From: Acidobacteriota bacterium
GTDB taxonomy: Bacteria > Acidobacteriota > Terriglobia > Terriglobales > Acidobacteriaceae
Assembly: GCA_003225615.1 (NCBI GenBank)
Contig: QIAS01000387.1
Coordinates: 1 to 9,509 of the forward strand
Direction of reading: 5' to 3'
Length of the DNA stretch: 9,509 bases
Made by a program: the position numbers and the translations under genes
The notes under the pieces: model-generated
Databases searched by the model: none
What the model was told of the DNA's origin: nothing
Seen by the model: the letters and a program-made list of their open reading frames with translations, nothing else
Shown here: in pieces, positions 6,304 through 9,509 of the stretch
How positions within the stretch are numbered: position 1 is the stretch's first letter
Layout of the letters: each line of letters begins with the position of its first letter

Positions 6304-6579
6304 ATGGCGATTACCGTACAAATTCCGACAGCATTGCGACGTCACACCGGTGGCACGGGCCAAATCTCATGTTCCGCCGCAAATCTTCATGAGCTTTTTT
6401 CCACGCTGGACGAGAAATTTCCCGACCTGAAGCCTCACCTACGCGACGAAGCCGGCCAGGTGCGCCGTTTTTTGAACGTATACGTCAACGAAGAAGATAT
6501 CCGCTTTCTCGGTGGGCCCGCTTACGCCTTCCAGGACGGCGACGAAGTCCTGCTGGTGCCGTCAATCGCTGGCGGCTAA
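6304..6579 (+). CDS. metO: CysO/MoaD/ThiS-family sulfur carrier protein (MetO type)
   Basis: This 91-residue ubiquitin-fold protein ends in SIAGG; the terminal Gly-Gly is the site where sulfur carriers are adenylated and turned into a thiocarboxylate. Features that recall Mycobacterium CysO are IPTALRRHTGG (7-17), RRFLNVYVNEEDIRFLGG (54-71) and DGDEVLLVPSIAGG (78-91), with nearly the same length (about 93 in CysO). CysO feeds sulfide to CysM for cysteine; here the partner gene is threonine-synthase-like and SAM-regulated, so the product is more likely homocysteine. The gene starts one base after the metM stop and has a GGAGG site, so the two are co-transcribed and probably made in step. No activating E1-like enzyme (MoeB/ThiF) or JAMM peptidase is in the window; these must come from elsewhere. 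The fold is secure and the pathway is inferred. Confidence 0.88.
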   Translation: MAITVQIPTALRRHTGGTGQISCSAANLHELFSTLDEKFPDLKPHLRDEAGQVRRFLNVYVNEEDIRFLGGPAYAFQDGDEVLLVPSIAGG

Positions 6580-6655
6580 CCAGCGAGCGAAGCGGTCGCG
6601 ACTTCAAGCAGCACTCTCTTAAGCCGCTGCTGCAGAGGCACTTCGCCACCGTAAC

Positions 6656-6684
6656 TTGTGCGACCTGCCGGCCTGTGGCATAAT
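6656..6684 (+). promoter_or_regulatory. Predicted promoter of the tetR-hlyD-ABC operon
   Basis: TTGTGC (6656-6661, 3/6 to TTGACA) and CATAAT (6679-6684, 5/6 to TATAAT) are separated by 17 bases. The predicted start falls at about 6691, inside the palindrome 6690-6699. The rest of the gap after metO (6580-6655) shows only a weak hairpin without a T-tract. Confidence 0.55.
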
Positions 6685-6689
6685 CTAAC

Positions 6690-6699
6690 TAACTAGTTA
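6690..6699. promoter_or_regulatory. Perfect palindrome TAACTAGTTA, probable TetR operator
   Basis: The 10-bp perfect palindrome lies in an AT-rich run (6681-6704), just downstream of the -10 box and 14 bases before the regulator's start. TetR-family repressors usually bind a palindrome in their own promoter, so this is the natural candidate for autoregulation. The assignment rests on position and symmetry only. Confidence 0.55.
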
Positions 6700-6712
6700 A
6701 TTAAGAGGAGCC

Positions 6713-7414
6713 ATGGCCACCAAAGCCGCGCCTACCAAGCCCCGTCTCGGATCCCGCGGACAGCCGGAAGAAAGCCGCGCCGCCATCCTGCGAGCCGCCG
6801 TACGTGAGTTCGCCGAACACGGAATCGCTGGTGCCCGTACTGACGCCATCGCCCGCGCCGCCGGCGTCAACAAAGCCCTGCTCTATTACTACTTCAAAGA
6901 CAAAGAGACCATGTACGGAGCCGTGCTCGACAAGGTCTTCACGGGGCTCAAACAGCGCGTTTTTGCGTCACTCGAGGGCGATGCCTCTCCGCGAGAAAAA
7001 ATCCTGAACTACACCGGCGCGTACTTCGACTATATCGCGGCCAATCCTCTTTATCCCCGCCTGGTGCAGCGCGAAATGATGCGCGCCGGCAAAGGCCAGT
7101 CGCCCAATCTTCAGCACATCGTCAAAGAGTATTTCCGTCCGATATTCGGCCGGCTGGCGGTTGTTTTCAAAGAGGGCATCGAGCGCGGTGATTTCCGGCC
7201 TGTCGACCCGATGCACTTCATTCCTTCCATCGTGGCGCTGATTGTTTTTTACTTCAGCAGTGCTCCCGTCATCCAACTGATGACGCATGCTAATCCGCTT
7301 TCGCCAGAGAAAATAGCCGAGCGTCGCGCATTCGTGCTCGATTTCATCTCCGCTGCCTTATTCCGCAATCCGAGTGACGCCAGCAAAGGAGGTACCCGTG
7401 AGCGTACGGAATAA
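6713..7414 (+). CDS. TetR/AcrR-family transcriptional regulator
   Basis: This 233-residue one-component regulator has a basic N-terminal tail, then the TetR helix-turn-helix at about 22-68: ILRAAVREFAEHG, the recognition region ARTDAIARAAGVNKALLYYYF, and KDKETMYGAV. A helical C-terminal ligand and dimerisation domain of about 150 residues contains FDYIAANPLYPRL, EYFRPIF and a hydrophobic stretch FIPSIVALIVFYF (169-181). The layout regulator, HlyD protein, ABC ATPase matches the E. coli cecR(ybiH)-ybhG-ybhF arrangement, so it probably represses its own efflux operon and is released by a small toxic ligand; the ligand cannot be read. The start is supported by GAGGAG (6705-6710), although the spacing is short. 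Its last 17 bases overlap the start of the next gene. Confidence 0.9.
   Translation: MATKAAPTKPRLGSRGQPEESRAAILRAAVREFAEHGIAGARTDAIARAAGVNKALLYYYFKDKETMYGAVLDKVFTGLKQRVFASLEGDASPREKILNYTGAYFDYIAANPLYPRLVQREMMRAGKGQSPNLQHIVKEYFRPIFGRLAVVFKEGIERGDFRPVDPMHFIPSIVALIVFYFSSAPVIQLMTHANPLSPEKIAERRAFVLDFISAALFRNPSDASKGGTRERTE
7385..7392 (+). promoter_or_regulatory. Strong Shine-Dalgarno fixing the HlyD start
   Basis: AAAGGAGG lies 5 bases before GTG 7398, inside the 3' end of tetR. This decides for GTG 7398 over an in-frame GTG at 7374, which has no such site. Confidence 0.85.
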
Positions 7415-8492
7415 ATTTCTCATCGTGCTGGGCGTGATTTTTTGCATCGCGCTGGTCTATTACTTCGTCTCCACGCCACGCTCCAAAGACTTAGTGCTGA
7501 TCGGCACAGTGGATGCCAACCAGGTCATCGTGAGCCCCCAGATGCAGGGCCGCATCGCGAAATTGCTGGTGGATGAAGGAACCCAGGTCAAATCCGGGGA
7601 CCTGATCGCCACGCTCGATCCCTCGGAACTGGAAGCCCAGGAACGCGCTGCCGCAGCCACGATTGCGAGCATGCGCTTTAAAGTGGCGGAGACACAATTC
7701 ACAGAGAGAGTGACCAAGGGTTCGACATCAAGCGATGTCGTCAACGCGCAGGCGAGGTTGCAGGCTATGCGGGCGCAACTTTTGCAGGCAGAGGCCACGC
7801 TGCAACGCACGGAAAGCGACAGCCGCCGCACGATTGAGTTGGCTAAATCCGGTGTCGCTTCAGATCAGGAAAAAGTGCAAGCCGAGGCGAATCTGAAAGC
7901 CGCAGAGGCCAACGTGCTTTCCCTGCGCGAGCGGGTAAGCGCGGCCCAGGCTGATCTCAACTCTGCCATTGCGCGCACCCATCAGGCGAACGCGGCGCGA
8001 AGCACAGTCGCTTCCACCCGCGCCCAGTTGACGAATGCCGAGGCTCAGCTCAAAGAGGCAGAAGTGCGATTGGGCTATACGAAGATCTATGCGCCGGTCA
8101 GCGGGACGGTCTCAGTGCGGGCCGCACGGGAAGGAGAAGTGCTCAACCCGGGCCAGCCGATCGTCACCATTGTCGACCTGAGCGATACCTGGGCGCGCGC
8201 TGCAATCCCAGAAACTTACGCCGACCACATCGGCCTTGGAGACACGCTGCGCGTGCAGCTTCCCGGCGGGACAGTAACCAAGGGCAAAGTTTTTTTCAAA
8301 TCGGCTGAAGCCGACTTTGCCACCCAGCGTGACGTCGGCCGACGTAAGCGCGACATCAAGACCATCGTGCTCAAAGTCCGGCTCGACAATCCCAAAGGTG
8401 CGTACGTCCCAGGAATGACCGCCGAGGTGCTGGTCTCGCCCGAGCAGATCAATGGAAAGGCCGATAAGCAGATCGCTGTGGAGCATCCATGA
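7398..8492 (+). CDS. HlyD-family membrane fusion protein (periplasmic adaptor)
   Basis: The 364-residue product has an N-terminal membrane anchor (about 6-24, FLIVLGVIFCIALVYYFV). The first half of a biotinyl-lipoyl-like domain follows (VIVSPQMQGRIAKLLVDEG, ending IATLDPSELEAQ), then a long Ala/Gln/Glu-rich coiled-coil hairpin (about 76-225). The second half of the lipoyl domain (YTKIYAPVSGTVSVRAAREG, 227-246) and a beta-barrel part with VDLSDTWARAAIPE complete it. These adaptors link an inner-membrane transporter to an outer-membrane channel, which suggests a Gram-negative-type envelope. It begins at GTG inside tetR (17-base overlap), and its TGA overlaps the next ATG (ATGA), so translation is coupled. 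It is similar in layout to E. coli YbhG; the exported substrate is unknown. Confidence 0.92.
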   Translation: MSVRNKFLIVLGVIFCIALVYYFVSTPRSKDLVLIGTVDANQVIVSPQMQGRIAKLLVDEGTQVKSGDLIATLDPSELEAQERAAAATIASMRFKVAETQFTERVTKGSTSSDVVNAQARLQAMRAQLLQAEATLQRTESDSRRTIELAKSGVASDQEKVQAEANLKAAEANVLSLRERVSAAQADLNSAIARTHQANAARSTVASTRAQLTNAEAQLKEAEVRLGYTKIYAPVSGTVSVRAAREGEVLNPGQPIVTIVDLSDTWARAAIPETYADHIGLGDTLRVQLPGGTVTKGKVFFKSAEADFATQRDVGRRKRDIKTIVLKVRLDNPKGAYVPGMTAEVLVSPEQINGKADKQIAVEHP

Positions 8493-8893
8493 TTGCGGAT
8501 TTCAACGCGCGAGATGGGTCGCAGGAATCCGGCGCCAGTTCCGGCAATGGTAACAGCACATCCGCCAGTGCCGTGCCGAAAGCCATCGAGGTGGAGCACA
8601 TCGTCAAAAAGTATGGAGACTTCACTGCGGTAGACGATGTTTCTTTCGACGTCAAGGAAGGTGAAATCTTCGGGTTGCTCGGCCCGAATGGGGCCGGCAA
8701 GTCCACTCTCATCCGCATGATGACTACGCTGATCCCGATCACTGCCGGTACGGCGCGCGTCGCCGGACACGATGTGCAGAAGGATCCCAACGCGGCGCGC
8801 CGGGCCATCGGCGTGATTCCGCAGGCCCTGACCAGCGACATCGATCTCACGGTGGAAGAGAATCTGAATATCTACGCGAACTGGAGCTCGTAG
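8489..8893 (+). pseudogene. ABC transporter ATP-binding protein, N-terminal half of a disrupted gene
   Basis: Starting at ATG 8489 (ATGA overlap with hlyD), this part has a Ser/Gly-rich linker of about 30 residues. It then carries the first half of an ABC ATPase: A-loop VKKYGDF (39-45), Walker A GPNGAGKS (65-72) and the Q-loop (Gln112 in [10 protein letters not shown]), up to [11 protein letters not shown] (120-130). After this it reads Asn-Trp-Ser-Ser and stops at TAG. A normal ATPase continues through the signature and Walker B, which are found in another frame from 8881. The 134-residue product alone lacks catalytic parts and should be inactive. The likely cause is a deletion or an assembly or sequencing error; see the C-terminal half. 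Confidence 0.85.
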
Positions 8894-9509
8894 ACCTGAG
8901 CAAGTGGCGGGATGCGCAGACCAAAACACTTTCTGGCGGCATGCGGCGCCGGCTGGAAATCGCGCGGGGGCTGGTACATAGCCCGCGTATTTTCTTTCTC
9001 GATGAGCCGACCACAGGCCTTGATCCGGTCTCGCGAGTCGCTGTCTGGGAAATGCTGACCAACATCAAGAAAGGCCGCCAGCTCACCATTCTGATCACCA
9101 CCCACTACATGGACGAGGCGGACCGCCTCTGCGACCGTATCGCCATCGTGGATCACGGAAAGCTGGTTGCGCTAGATACGCCGGCCGCCCTTAAGGCGAG
9201 CGTGCCGGGATCCAATGTGATCGAAGTGCAATTTGAAAAACCGCCCACGGATTGGGAAGAGCGTCTGCGGCGGCTAAGCGGAGTTACGTCAGTCCAGCAT
9301 GAGGGCGCTGGCATGTACCGCATTCTCAGTAGCGAGGGCTCCCGCACGACGACCGAACTGGTCGAAGCCTCAGTACAGGCGGGAGTGCCGATTAAGACGC
9401 TCTCTGTCCAGAACACCACGCTGGATGACGTGTTTGTTCACTACACCGGACGGCAACTACGCGACGAACTCGTCAAAGCCTATGCCTTTGTTATGCCGTC
9501 GAGGCCTTT
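8881..9509 (+). pseudogene. ABC transporter ATP-binding protein, C-terminal half in a shifted frame, cut by window end
   Basis: In a different forward frame the missing half appears: [13 protein letters not shown], signature LSGGM (residues 17-21 of this segment), Walker B IFFLDEP with the catalytic Glu, D-loop GLDP, and the H-loop His in [12 protein letters not shown]-terminal domain ending near [16 protein letters not shown] follows. It is typical of DrrA/YbhF-type exporter ATPases. It stays open to the window edge (209 codons), so the true end is unknown. It has no own ribosome binding site; the first ATG (8941) is already inside the signature region. Compared with the family, about 17 residues between NIYA and LELV are missing, so this is not a simple one-base shift. 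Permease genes would be expected next, beyond the window. Confidence 0.85.

Noticed and set aside
6607..6631. Hairpin AGCAGC/GCTGCT after metO as a terminator
   Set aside because: The stem is short, the loop is 13 bases and no T-tract follows.
8870..8893. Programmed ribosomal frameshift in the ABC ATPase
   Set aside because: No slippery heptamer is present at the junction, and about 17 family residues are missing, which a one-base shift would not explain.

Overview
The window is a gene-dense stretch of a moderately GC-rich bacterial chromosome, with every supported gene on the + strand. Gene content and the intergenic repeats (heptanucleotide tracts built on TTGAAAA/TTGTTGA, and a GCCCC-GTA-GGGGC hairpin element) fit Acidobacteriota best. 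That placement is an inference from style and recall, not from a marker gene.

Left part (1-4630): four housekeeping or metabolic genes that do not form one pathway. They are the 3' part of a TIM-barrel sugar phosphate isomerase/epimerase, asparaginyl-tRNA synthetase (asnS), arginase (rocF-like) and D-alanine--D-alanine ligase (ddl). The gaps between them hold dispersed repeats. Inverted pairs of degenerate 7-bp units follow the first gene, asnS and ddl, and a three-hairpin GC-rich element follows the arginase gene.

Middle (4752-6579): the most interesting unit. A good sigma-70-type promoter leads into a SAM-I (S-box) riboswitch with P1-P4 and a pseudoknot, then an attenuator with several mutually exclusive hairpins, then a threonine-synthase-like PLP enzyme. 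One base further on is a 91-aa CysO/MoaD/ThiS-type sulfur carrier ending in Gly-Gly. SAM control and the sulfur carrier argue that the enzyme is not a plain threonine synthase. It is more likely a MetM-type homocysteine synthase that takes O-phosphohomoserine and sulfur from the thiocarboxylated carrier (MetO), as described for Streptomyces. The promoter, riboswitch, enzyme and carrier would form a compact methionine-synthesis operon at the Thr/Met branch point.

Right part (6656-9509): a second operon of TetR regulator, HlyD-type membrane fusion protein and ABC transporter ATPase, resembling the E. coli cecR-ybhG-ybhF layout. A perfect palindrome sits at the predicted transcription start and suggests autoregulation. 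The genes overlap by 17 and 4 bases. The ATPase gene is broken: a frame change is combined with loss of about 17 codons between the Q-loop and the ABC signature. The gene runs off the right edge of the window.
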